This document shows positions 8,858 through 16,660 of a stretch of DNA of 64,000 bases, piece after piece. The stretch's first letter is position 1. The number at the start of each line of letters is the position of its first letter. A model generated the notes under the pieces. The model made no database searches. It was not told the DNA's origin and was given only the letters and a program-made list of their open reading frames with translations. The DNA comes from Laceyella putida. Lineage in GTDB: Bacteria > Bacillota > Bacilli > Thermoactinomycetales > Thermoactinomycetaceae. The translations under genes were made by a program, and so were the position numbers. Location of the stretch: the NCBI RefSeq assembly GCF_042665195.1, contig NZ_JBHTBW010000021.1, forward strand, positions 177,942-241,941, read 5' to 3'.

Positions 8858-9565
8858 ATGAATGGGATGTTCCGCCAAGTCGCTTGGCGAACCGCACGGT
8901 TATGGCGGTGGGTGTTTTTTTTCGGCGGTTTGTGGATCATGGCTCTTGGAACCGTATTTGCGATAAAATCGAATCTGGGTGTAGCGCCTTGGGATGTTTT
9001 GCACATTGGGTTGGCCCATGTCTCCCGGTTGTCCATCGGTACTTGGGTGACCGTGTTTGGAATCTTGATTCTTGGCGTCACTTGCTGGCTCCAGCGCTCT
9101 CTTCCGCAATGGGGAACGTTTCTCAACATGCTATTGTTGGGGCCTTTTATCGATTTTATATTTTTTTTAGAGTTCATTCCTGACGTGCATGGCCTGATCT
9201 GGCGTCTCTCCTTTCTGACTTTTGGGGTGATGCTGGTTTCGCTGGGAGCGGGCATGTACATCGCGCCACGAGTCGGGGCGGGCCCGCGCGATGGTTTGAC
9301 TCTGGAGATTTCCAATCGGACTGGCTGGTCGATTCGCGCCATTCGTACTATAATGGAGGTAATCGTTGGAGGGTGCGGCTGGTTTTTGGGTGGGCCTGTA
9401 CATATTGGAACACTCTTTTTTTGTTTTTTGACGGGTCCACTCATGCAATGGTCCATTTCCTTCTGGGAGCGGTTATTAGAGAGAATATTGAAAAGGGGTG
9501 TCATTCTTGAAAATCTCGACAAAAGGGCGGTACGGGCTCACCATCATGATGGATCTGGCTGCTAG
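8858..9565 (+). CDS. YczE/YyaS-like integral membrane protein
   Basis: 235 residues with five or six hydrophobic segments. The blocks GTVFAIKSNLGVAPWDVLHIGL and GAGPRDGLTLEIS fit the YitT/YczE group of membrane proteins of unknown function (B. subtilis YczE influences surfactin production). The gene overlaps the start of cymR by 59 bases in another frame, so the last 20 residues (a charged RAHHHDGSGC tail) are encoded over cymR. It reads toward cymR and probably shares its transcript. Confidence 0.75.
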   Translation: MNGMFRQVAWRTARLWRWVFFFGGLWIMALGTVFAIKSNLGVAPWDVLHIGLAHVSRLSIGTWVTVFGILILGVTCWLQRSLPQWGTFLNMLLLGPFIDFIFFLEFIPDVHGLIWRLSFLTFGVMLVSLGAGMYIAPRVGAGPRDGLTLEISNRTGWSIRAIRTIMEVIVGGCGWFLGGPVHIGTLFFCFLTGPLMQWSISFWERLLERILKRGVILENLDKRAVRAHHHDGSGC

Positions 9566-9926
9566 GTACGGAAAGGGGCCGGTTCCGCTGAAAAGTGTGG
9601 CGGAGCGTCACGCCTTATCTGAACATTATTTGGAGCAGCTGATTGCCCCACTCCGCAACGCGGGGCTCGTGCGCAGCGTACGGGGAGCTTATGGTGGATA
9701 TAAGCTGGCGAAAGCCCCGGAGGAGATTTCAGCCGGCGATATCATCCGCGTGTTGGAAGGACCGATCAGTCCGGTCGAATTCAACGAAGAGGAAGATCCT
9801 GCCAGACGCGATCTGTGGAAGCGGATTCGTGATGCGATTGCGAAAGAATTGGATTCAACCACGCTTGCTTCCCTCATCAATTTCACGCATGATGGTAACA
9901 ATGATAACTATATGTTCTATATTTAG
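9507..9926 (+). CDS. cymR: Rrf2-family regulator CymR (cysteine metabolism repressor)
   Basis: 139 residues beginning MKISTKGRYGLTIMMDLA, nearly the CymR signature; the wHTH contains LSEHYLEQL and RSVRGAYGGYKL, and the protein ends in YMFYI as CymR does. No Fe-S cysteines are present, as expected. CymR represses sulfur-assimilation genes together with O-acetylserine thiol-lyase (CysK). I start at TTG 9507, preceded by AAGGGGTG, rather than GTG 9498. Its position next to a cysteine desulfurase is conserved in Bacillales. Confidence 0.95.
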   Translation: MKISTKGRYGLTIMMDLAARYGKGPVPLKSVAERHALSEHYLEQLIAPLRNAGLVRSVRGAYGGYKLAKAPEEISAGDIIRVLEGPISPVEFNEEEDPARRDLWKRIRDAIAKELDSTTLASLINFTHDGNNDNYMFYI

Positions 9927-9939
9927 CAGGTGAATGACT

Positions 9940-11082
9940 ATGGCGATTTACTTGGATCATGCCGCGACCACACCGATCCATCCACAGGTCAAAGAGGCCA
10001 TGCTCCCCTACTTGGAAGGGGTGTTTGGCAATCCTTCCAGCATGCATCAATATGGCCGCACCGTGCGCATGGCCATTGACCAGGCACGGGACCAAGTGGC
10101 GTATGCCTTGGGGGCGGAGCCGAGTCAACTGGTGTTTACAAGTGGGGGAACGGAAGCGGATAACTTGGCTTTGCTAGGCGTGGCTGCGGCATACGCGGAT
10201 AAAGGAAAAAAGCATATCATTACCTCCCAGATTGAACACCATGCCGTACTTGATGCCTGTCGTTACTTGGAGCGAAATGGGTATGACGTCACGTATTTGC
10301 CCGTTGACGACACCGGCTTGGTTGATCCGGACCAATTGCGTCAAGCCATTCGCAAGGAGACGGCGCTGATCTCGATCATGATGGCAAACAATGAAATCGG
10401 AACGATTCAACCGATTGAACAAATTGGCCAAGTGGCGCGCGAACGGGGCGTTCTCTTTCATACGGATGCGGTTCAAGCTTTTGGTTCCCTTGAAATCGAT
10501 GTGGAACGGCTTCCGGTGGATCTTGTTTCCGTCTCCAGCCATAAGATTAATGGACCGAAGGGAGTTGGCGCCTTATATCTTTCGCGACAAGTGAAGCTGG
10601 TTCCGCGCGCCTTTGGCGGGTCACAGGAACGACGCCGCCGTCCCGGTACGGAAAATGTGTTGGGGATTGTCGGCTTTGCCAAAGCGGTAGAGCTTTCGCA
10701 AGCCACAAGGGTACAACATATGGAAGACATGCGGGCATTGCGCCGGGCGTTTGTGGATGAACTGGAAAGATTTCAGGTTCCGTTTGTTGTCAATGGCCAT
10801 CCGACACAGATGTTACCCCATATCCTGAACATCAGTTTTCCGGGAACAGATTCCGAGACGTTATTGATGAATTTCGACCTGGAGGGAATCGCATGTGCCA
10901 GCGGTTCTGCCTGTACCTCAGGGACATTGGAGGTTTCGCATGTATTAAAAAGCATGCATTTGCCTATCGATCGAACCCGGTCAGCCATTCGCTTTAGCTT
11001 TGGGCGGGGTAACACCGTAGCAGAGATAAAGCGCGCAGCTGAAATTACAGCCAACATCGTGAACAGATTACTTCAACATTAA
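9940..11082 (+). CDS. Cysteine desulfurase (IscS/NifS-like, YrvO-type)
   Basis: About 380 residues, fold-type I PLP enzyme. The PLP lysine is in SVSSHKINGPKG (about residue 202), the cofactor aspartate in HTDAVQAFG, and the persulfide-forming cysteine in CASGSACTSG (about 325). It moves sulfur from cysteine to acceptors; in B. subtilis the YrvO homologue serves MnmA for 2-thiouridine in tRNA. Two in-frame ATGs (9934, 9940) exist; AGGTG favours 9940. It lies 13 bases after cymR. Unusually, no mnmA follows. Confidence 0.93.
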   Translation: MAIYLDHAATTPIHPQVKEAMLPYLEGVFGNPSSMHQYGRTVRMAIDQARDQVAYALGAEPSQLVFTSGGTEADNLALLGVAAAYADKGKKHIITSQIEHHAVLDACRYLERNGYDVTYLPVDDTGLVDPDQLRQAIRKETALISIMMANNEIGTIQPIEQIGQVARERGVLFHTDAVQAFGSLEIDVERLPVDLVSVSSHKINGPKGVGALYLSRQVKLVPRAFGGSQERRRRPGTENVLGIVGFAKAVELSQATRVQHMEDMRALRRAFVDELERFQVPFVVNGHPTQMLPHILNISFPGTDSETLLMNFDLEGIACASGSACTSGTLEVSHVLKSMHLPIDRTRSAIRFSFGRGNTVAEIKRAAEITANIVNRLLQH

Positions 11083-11104
11083 GATACTTAAGGGGAGAGG
11101 GCTT

Positions 11105-11611
11105 GTGAATTTCAAAGAGCTAGATCAAATGGTCGGCTGGGAGCAAGATTTGGACAATATCGACTGGAAATCCATGTTGAAGGATATTGACCGCGCGTTG
11201 ATGGACAACTTGGCCGCTGAACTGGGATTTCGCACGTATGAGCAGTTGGAGCAAGCGTCGGAGCGGATTGTGCAGGATTATTATATCGTATATCTCTCCG
11301 ACGGGCGGTATGTTTGGTGGAACCCTGTGAGGTATGCCAAAGAAGATCCTCTTTATTTTGCCAATAAAGAGGAGGTTGAGCAGTATATCGCGAGTTTGCT
11401 CAAGCTGGATAACGAAAAACGCGCCCAGTTGCAAGTGGGGCTTGCGCGGATTCCACGGATGAAGCGTTGCGCCGTTTGCGAATACGAATTCAATCCCACA
11501 GATCCGGCGAGGAGCAAGTGGGACAGCAAAGAAGAGCAACATGAATTTTGTTCGGCAGAATGTGCAATGGAGCACGTGATGGCGGAAATGAAAGAAGACT
11601 TTACTGGATGA
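11105..11611 (+). CDS. Unrecognised protein with a C-terminal zinc-knuckle
   Basis: 168 residues, GTG start after AAGGGGAGAGG. The N-terminal half is acidic and helical; the middle has aromatic-rich DGRYVWWNPVRY; the C-terminus holds CAVCEYEF and, 25 residues on, FCSAECAMEH, a likely CxxC...CxxxC zinc site. It sits exactly where mnmA lies in B. subtilis, 22 bases after the cysteine desulfurase, and ends in a terminator, so it is in the cymR operon. I do not recognise the family; a link to sulfur or zinc handling is only inference. Confidence 0.7.
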   Translation: MNFKELDQMVGWEQDLDNIDWKSMLKDIDRALMDNLAAELGFRTYEQLEQASERIVQDYYIVYLSDGRYVWWNPVRYAKEDPLYFANKEEVEQYIASLLKLDNEKRAQLQVGLARIPRMKRCAVCEYEFNPTDPARSKWDSKEEQHEFCSAECAMEHVMAEMKEDFTG

Positions 11612-11616
11612 AACAA

Positions 11617-11644
11617 GACCTCTATCGATTAGAGGTCGTTTTTG
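11617..11644 (+). terminator. Terminator of the cymR operon
   Basis: GACCTCT-ATCGATT-AGAGGTC followed by GTTTTTGT. Confidence 0.85.
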
Positions 11645-11645
11645 T

Positions 11646-11687
11646 AAGTCCTTCTTAGCGAGCGTATTTTGCGAGGTTAGAAGGACT
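11646..11687 (+). repeat. Inverted repeat before recD2
   Basis: AGTCCTTCT (11646-11654) and AGAAGGACT (11679-11687) form a perfect 9-bp stem, and the loop contains GCGAGCG and GCGAGG. No T run follows, so it is not a plain terminator. Function unknown. Confidence 0.6.
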
Positions 11688-11737
11688 GCACCCCGGACCA
11701 GGGGGGCGGACAATAAGCACATGATGATAAGGTGTGC

Positions 11738-14002
11738 ATGAAGATGAAGCAAGCGGAATTGGAATTGTATACCGAGCATTTTATCAAAGGCTCTTTTTTT
11801 CAAGAGATTTTTTACAATGAAGATAACGGTTATGGCGTTTTTTTGATGCGTGTGAGTGAAGCGTCGGAAGAAGTGGCGGATGAGGAAGTGACCGTCGTTG
11901 GCCATATGCTGCGCCCGCATGAGGATGAAGTGTACACTTGTTTTGGCGAATGGAGGGAACACCCCAAGTTTGGACGGCAATATTATGCGCATCAGGTAAA
12001 AAAGGAAGTTCCGCGTTCGAAAGAAGCGATTGTCAAATACCTGTCCAGCGGGTTGTTTGAGGGTGTGGGCAAAAAAACGGCGGAAAAAATTGTGGAGCAT
12101 CTGGGTTCGGACGCGTTGGATAAAATCGCCCAAAACCCCGACGTGTTGACGGAAATCAAAGGCGTTTCAGGGTCCAAGGCGGAGAGAATCGCCAATCAGT
12201 TGTATGAGCATCAGGCCTTGGAACAAGCGATGGTCTATTTGTATCAGTTTGGAATCGGGGCCACATTGGCTTTGAAAATCGTTCAAACGTACAAGCACCA
12301 GACCATTCCCATTCTGAAGGAGAATCCGTATCGGCTGATAGATGATATTGATGGAATCGGTTTCCGGCGCGCGGATGAGATCGCCCGACATCAAGGCTTG
12401 GATGAAGCGTCTCCCGAACGGTTTCATGCCGCCGTCTTGTATGCCATTAAAGAGGCATCCATGTCACAAGGACATGTTTATCTTACTTTGAAACAATTGA
12501 ACGCCCAAGTAAATGAGCTGTTGGGAGAACGGGCCGAAGAGTGGTTTCCGGCGGAGGTGCGAAAGCTGGGGTTGGAAAAGTTGCTGGATGATGAACGCCT
12601 GTTGTGCGAGGAGGATCGGTATTATATGCCATCCCTGTATTATGCGGAATACGGCTGCGCACTTCGGGTGAAACAGATGTTGGAGCAGGAGTTGGAACTG
12701 GAGTTCAGTGTGGCGGATCTTTACCGCGTCATTGGGGAGATTGAAGAAGAATTGGGCGTGAGTTATGCGGATAAACAAAGAGATGCGATGATCACGGCGT
12801 TAACTTCGCCTTTCATGATCTTGACCGGCGGGCCTGGTACGGGGAAAACGACGGTCATCAACGGGATTTGCCAGCTTTATGCCCGGCTTCACGAAGTCTC
12901 CATCCGTCCCGATGATTATGAGGGAACAGAGACGCCTTTTCCCATCCGGCTGGTTGCGCCGACGGGGCGGGCGGCGAAACGCATGTCGGAAACGACAGGA
13001 CTTCCGGCCATGACGATCCATCGATGTTTGGGTTGGAAAGGGGAGTTTTTTGAACACAACGCCGAACACCCCATCACCGGTTCGTTGTTGATCGTCGATG
13101 AAACGTCCATGTTGGATATTTGGTTGGCCAACCAGTTATTGCGTGCCTTGCCGCAAGGGATGCAGGTGATCTTTGTCGGAGACCAAGACCAGCTCCCGTC
13201 AGTGGGACCGGGGCAAGTGCTTCACCATCTCTTGCAGGTTGAGGCGATTCCCCGGGTGGAATTAAATGAAATATTCCGTCAAGCGGAAGGGTCGTCCATC
13301 ATCTGTTTGGCCCACTCCCTCAAACAAGGGGAAGTGCCTGATGATTTAATGAAGCCGTGGCCGGACCGGCGCTTTTTTCCATGCAAAAAAGAACAGGCTT
13401 TGCCGATTATCGTCAAAACGGTGCAGAATGCGATCAAAAAGGGGTACACCTTATTTGATGTGCAAGTTTTGGCCCCCATCTATAAAGGCCCGGTGGGAGT
13501 GGAACGCATCAATCAAGAGATTCAGGCGGTGCTGAATCCGAAAACGGCTGACAAAAAAGAAGTGGTTTGGGGCGAAACGGTGTTTCGTTTGGGCGATAAG
13601 GTGCTCCAGTTGGTCAATCATCCCGAACACCCCGTATATAACGGGGACATGGGGATGATCTCCGCCATCGACGAAGATGCGGGCGGGGATCAACCCGTGC
13701 TGTGGGTGCAGTATGATCAATTGGAAGTGCCATACAAACGAACGCAATTGGGTCAGATTTCCCTCGCCTACGCTTGTTCTGTGCATAAGTCACAAGGATC
13801 TGAATTCGCGATTGTGGTGTTTCCCGTGTTGCACGCGTATCGCCGGATGTTGGAGCGCAATTTGATTTATACCGGCATTACGCGCAGCAAATCTTACCTG
13901 ATCTTGTGCGGGGAAAAAGAAGCTTTTGCGGAAGGGATCAAACGGCAACGGGGAGATGAGCGAAACAGTTGTTTAAAAGACCTCATTGAAGAAGATTGGT
14001 GA
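11738..14002 (+). CDS. recD2: ATP-dependent helicase RecD2
   Basis: About 754 residues, a normal RecD2 length. The N-terminal extension includes helix-hairpin-helix repeats (LFEGVGKKTAEKI, IKGVSGSKAERI). SF1B motifs are intact: Walker A GGPGTGKTT near residue 365, motif Ia APTGRAAKRMSE, motif II VDETSMLD, motif III VGDQDQLPSVGPG, and C-terminal VHKSQGSEF and YTGITRSK. RecD2 is a 5'-3' DNA helicase in repair without RecBC. Starts at 11738 and 11744 are possible; AAGGTG (11729-11734) fits the second slightly better. Confidence 0.95.
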   Translation: MKMKQAELELYTEHFIKGSFFQEIFYNEDNGYGVFLMRVSEASEEVADEEVTVVGHMLRPHEDEVYTCFGEWREHPKFGRQYYAHQVKKEVPRSKEAIVKYLSSGLFEGVGKKTAEKIVEHLGSDALDKIAQNPDVLTEIKGVSGSKAERIANQLYEHQALEQAMVYLYQFGIGATLALKIVQTYKHQTIPILKENPYRLIDDIDGIGFRRADEIARHQGLDEASPERFHAAVLYAIKEASMSQGHVYLTLKQLNAQVNELLGERAEEWFPAEVRKLGLEKLLDDERLLCEEDRYYMPSLYYAEYGCALRVKQMLEQELELEFSVADLYRVIGEIEEELGVSYADKQRDAMITALTSPFMILTGGPGTGKTTVINGICQLYARLHEVSIRPDDYEGTETPFPIRLVAPTGRAAKRMSETTGLPAMTIHRCLGWKGEFFEHNAEHPITGSLLIVDETSMLDIWLANQLLRALPQGMQVIFVGDQDQLPSVGPGQVLHHLLQVEAIPRVELNEIFRQAEGSSIICLAHSLKQGEVPDDLMKPWPDRRFFPCKKEQALPIIVKTVQNAIKKGYTLFDVQVLAPIYKGPVGVERINQEIQAVLNPKTADKKEVVWGETVFRLGDKVLQLVNHPEHPVYNGDMGMISAIDEDAGGDQPVLWVQYDQLEVPYKRTQLGQISLAYACSVHKSQGSEFAIVVFPVLHAYRRMLERNLIYTGITRSKSYLILCGEKEAFAEGIKRQRGDERNSCLKDLIEEDW

Positions 14003-14152
14003 AAAGCGGCATGCATGTGATGTATGAGAAGTCCTTTTTCATCAAGCTGGATGGATATGACAAAGACAAAACCCCGACGCTTCCAACATCTCCCCTACAT
14101 GCTTAAGCCGACCTTATCCATACTATAAGGTAAGCGGAGGAGGCGATGTTCC

Positions 14153-14653
14153 TTGCGCAAATCCCAGGAAGTGATCGGGCTATCCATCATCCACCGCCAT
14201 ACAGGCAAACAATTGGGGACGGTTGCAGATTTGCTCTTTGACTCCGCTCACGTTTGGCAAGGGATACTGTTTGAACATGGGGGACTGTTTAAGCGGCGTA
14301 AGTTCATCCCGGCCAAACGGATTCATTCAATGGGTACGGATGCGATCGTAGTGGACAGCGAAGCGGATATACAAGCTCTTCCCGAAGAAGCGGAATCCTG
14401 GATCAGTCTTCGTTCCGGAGGCAAGAAACTGAAAGGGCGCACCATTTTGCTAAGCAACGGACATGAATTGGGAATGGTAGAAAATGTCTATTTCCAAGAG
14501 GAAGTGGGAACGCTGATAGGGTACGAAGTATCGGAAGGACTCCTTGCCGATCTCAGACAAGGGCGTAAAGTGCTTAAGTTCACCAAGCCCCTCGTATGGG
14601 GTGAGGATGTGCTGATCGCGCCTTGTGAAGATATCCGGATCAAAGAAAGTTAG
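14153..14653 (+). CDS. PRC-barrel domain protein, YrrD-like
   Basis: 166 residues with two PRC-barrel-like halves (GLSIIHRHTGKQLGTVADL near the start; RTILLSNGHELGMVENVYF near residue 100). PRC barrels are small beta folds used in RNA- and photosystem-related proteins; the function of YrrD is unknown. TTG is the only in-frame start that fits the GGAGGAGG site at 14136-14143. Its place after recD2 matches B. subtilis yrrD. Confidence 0.85.
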   Translation: MRKSQEVIGLSIIHRHTGKQLGTVADLLFDSAHVWQGILFEHGGLFKRRKFIPAKRIHSMGTDAIVVDSEADIQALPEEAESWISLRSGGKKLKGRTILLSNGHELGMVENVYFQEEVGTLIGYEVSEGLLADLRQGRKVLKFTKPLVWGEDVLIAPCEDIRIKES

Positions 14654-14673
14654 CTTGAAAGAAGGGAAGAAGT

Positions 14674-14874
14674 ATGCTTCGCTGTCCCAATTGCAATTCG
14701 CACGACCTGGGAAAAGTAGGAACCAACCAGCTTTATTGCTGGCAATGTTATGTTGAGATGACGACGGAAAATAATCGGATCTCTTCCGTGTATCAAGTGG
14801 AGGAAGACGGCAGTTTAACGTCCCTCAATGACCTGTTTTTTGAAGAGGATAGCCAAACTGTTTATTTGGATTGA
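14674..14874 (+). CDS. Small zinc-ribbon protein
   Basis: 66 residues. MLRCPNCNSHDLGKVGTNQ followed by LYCWQCYVEM gives CxxC...CxxC, a zinc ribbon; the rest is acidic. GAAGGGAAGA precedes the ATG, and the gene lies 20 bases after the PRC-barrel gene in the same operon. Function unknown. Confidence 0.75.
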   Translation: MLRCPNCNSHDLGKVGTNQLYCWQCYVEMTTENNRISSVYQVEEDGSLTSLNDLFFEEDSQTVYLD

Positions 14875-14907
14875 TGATCAACCAACCGTGCCAAAGGAGG
14901 GAGCCAC

Positions 14908-15090
14908 ATGAGTCGTCAAATGATGATCACCCTGATGCTAGGTGGCCTGCTGGCGATCGGGGCCAACGCTTTAATGGGCATGAGACGGCGGAGAAACAAA
15001 TGGTTTCGTTATGTGTATCCCATGTTGAAACGGTTCGATGGGAACCGCATGATGAAACGCATGATGAGAAATCTCTCACTGGCTAGGTAA
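14908..15090 (+). CDS. Small single-pass membrane protein
   Basis: 60 residues: one hydrophobic segment (MMITLMLGGLLAIGANALMG), then a very basic arginine/methionine-rich tail. The ribosome site AAAGGAGG is excellent, and a terminator follows ten bases after the stop, so the gene is probably real despite its size. No family recognised. Confidence 0.65.
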   Translation: MSRQMMITLMLGGLLAIGANALMGMRRRRNKWFRYVYPMLKRFDGNRMMKRMMRNLSLAR

Positions 15091-15099
15091 CCGACCGCA

Positions 15100-15130
15100 C
15101 CCCTGGGCTGATTTAAGCCCGGGGTTTTTT
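15100..15130 (+). terminator. Terminator after the small membrane protein gene
   Basis: CCCTGGGCT-GATTTA-AGCCCGGGG followed by TTTTTT. Confidence 0.88.
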
Positions 15131-15250
15131 CGATACGGGATCTTGAACGAAACGCGATCAGAGGGCGAAAACCGTGTGATTTTTTCATAAAACTCCCCGA
15201 TTTTTCGTATCTTAAAGATAGCAAGTCTTGTCCGATAAGGGGGGGCGCCA

Positions 15251-16324
15251 TTGGAACGGTGGAACCTGAGCAAAGCGTTGCAAATCTCTTTGCTTATCCT
15301 GGTGATACTGGGGATTTTATTCATGTTGTACCAGATCAATCCTTGGTTGCAAGTCGTGTTTGAGTTTTTGCGTGCGGTGTTGGGCCCCTTCTTCATTGCG
15401 ATGATCATCTCCTATCTCCTTCATCCGATTGTTAATTTGTTAAGTCACAAGGGATTGCCCCGGTCTTTGTCCGTTTTGCTCATCTATTCTTTGTTTATCG
15501 TCTCCTTGGTTATTCTGACGATCAACATGGTGCCGATCTTGGAAGAACAGTTGCAAGAGCTGTCGGAGCATTTGCCGCAATGGAATCAACGAATTCAAGG
15601 AATGCTGAAAGAATACAATGACCACAGCAAAGAGATATTGCCGTCCGGGGTGCGACAAGGGCTTGAAAAATCGCTCGGGCGGATGGAAGAAAAATTAAGT
15701 TCGTATGTTGAAAAAATGATGAGTGGTCTGGGCGCCACCTTAAACCAGCTTTTTTTGCTGTTCATTACCCCGTTTTTGGCTTTTTATATGTTGAAAGATA
15801 TTCATTCGATTGAGCGTTCCTTTTTCGCCCTGTTTCCAAAACAGCGCCGCCGGGAGTTTGCCCGGTTGGTTCATGACATGGATGAAGCGTTGGGCAATTA
15901 TGTGCGCGGCCAGTTTCTTGTGTGCATGGTCATCGGGGTATTAGCCTATATCGGTTATCTGATCGTGGGTGTGCCCTACGCTCTGTTGTTGGCGGGATTG
16001 GTGGCGGTATTTAACATCATTCCCTATCTGGGGCCGATTTTTGGGGCGATTCCCGCCATATTCGTCTCATTGATCCATTCGCCGCGCATGCTTATGGGAG
16101 TGATCCTCGTCAATCTGGCGGTGCAAGTGCTGGAGGGCAACGTGATCTCCCCGCAGATCGTGGGACGGACGTTGCACCTCCATCCATTGGCCATCATTTT
16201 TGCGCTTTTGGTGGGTGGCGAGTTGGGCGGAGTGTGGGGATTGATTTTGGCCGTGCCGATTTTCGCCATGGGCAAAGTGGTGTTGGAACACATGGTGGAC
16301 CATTTGAGCAAAGTTAGGGTTTGA
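15251..16324 (+). CDS. AI-2E family permease, YrrI-like
   Basis: 357 residues with eight hydrophobic segments and the long central amphipathic helix region (about residues 90-160) of the AI-2E/PF01594 family. The blocks ISYLLHPIVNLL near residue 56 and NIIPYLGPIFGAIPA near 256 are typical. Members export small molecules or ions; this one's substrate is unknown. TTG start with AAGGGGGGG upstream. The stop codon overlaps the -35 box of the alaS promoter. Confidence 0.88.
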   Translation: MERWNLSKALQISLLILVILGILFMLYQINPWLQVVFEFLRAVLGPFFIAMIISYLLHPIVNLLSHKGLPRSLSVLLIYSLFIVSLVILTINMVPILEEQLQELSEHLPQWNQRIQGMLKEYNDHSKEILPSGVRQGLEKSLGRMEEKLSSYVEKMMSGLGATLNQLFLLFITPFLAFYMLKDIHSIERSFFALFPKQRRREFARLVHDMDEALGNYVRGQFLVCMVIGVLAYIGYLIVGVPYALLLAGLVAVFNIIPYLGPIFGAIPAIFVSLIHSPRMLMGVILVNLAVQVLEGNVISPQIVGRTLHLHPLAIIFALLVGGELGGVWGLILAVPIFAMGKVVLEHMVDHLSKVRV

Positions 16325-16349
16325 AACTTTCAAAACGAACTTGTATAAT
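16321..16349 (+). promoter_or_regulatory. Sigma-A promoter of alaS
   Basis: TTGAAA (16321-16326), 17 bp, TATAAT (16344-16349), directly upstream of the alaS T-box leader. Confidence 0.85.
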
Positions 16350-16355
16350 GGTTTA

Positions 16356-16632
16356 AAGACAATGCAAAGCGAAGAATATGGTGATGGAACCGAGCGATCC
16401 ATGTCCCCGTCAGAGAGGAAAGCCCTTGGCTGTGAGGTTTTCCCGGTTAAGACAGGCTCGCGGCCAGTTCCGGAATGCAGCTAATCCCTGCCGGCATCAA
16501 CCGTGCCGTTATCCAAAAATGAAGTGACCGTGTTGTATAGTCGGCTTTTGGCCACTACCATAGATGCGGTAAATAGGGTGGTACCGCGGAAACCTTTCCG
16601 TCCCTTTCTCTGGGGATGGGAAGGTTTTTTCT
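16356..16632 (+). promoter_or_regulatory. T-box riboswitch of alaS
   Basis: The T-box sequence AATAGGGTGGTACCGCGG (about 16572-16589) is followed by a terminator stem (AAACCTTTCCGTCCC with GGGATGGGAAGGTTT) and TTTTTT. Stem I shows AGAGAGG and TTGGCTGTGAGGTTTTCCC. A GCT triplet at 16456-16458, in the return strand near the specifier loop, is a candidate alanine codon; GCC and GCA lie nearby, so the exact specifier is uncertain. It should sense uncharged tRNA-Ala. Confidence 0.9.
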
Positions 16633-16660
16633 TTGCACGGGATAAGGAGGAGACGAGTAG

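Noticed and set aside
14153..14160. ATG at 14146 as the start of the PRC-barrel gene
   Set aside because: It is out of frame with the protein; only the TTG at 14153 gives the conserved reading frame.
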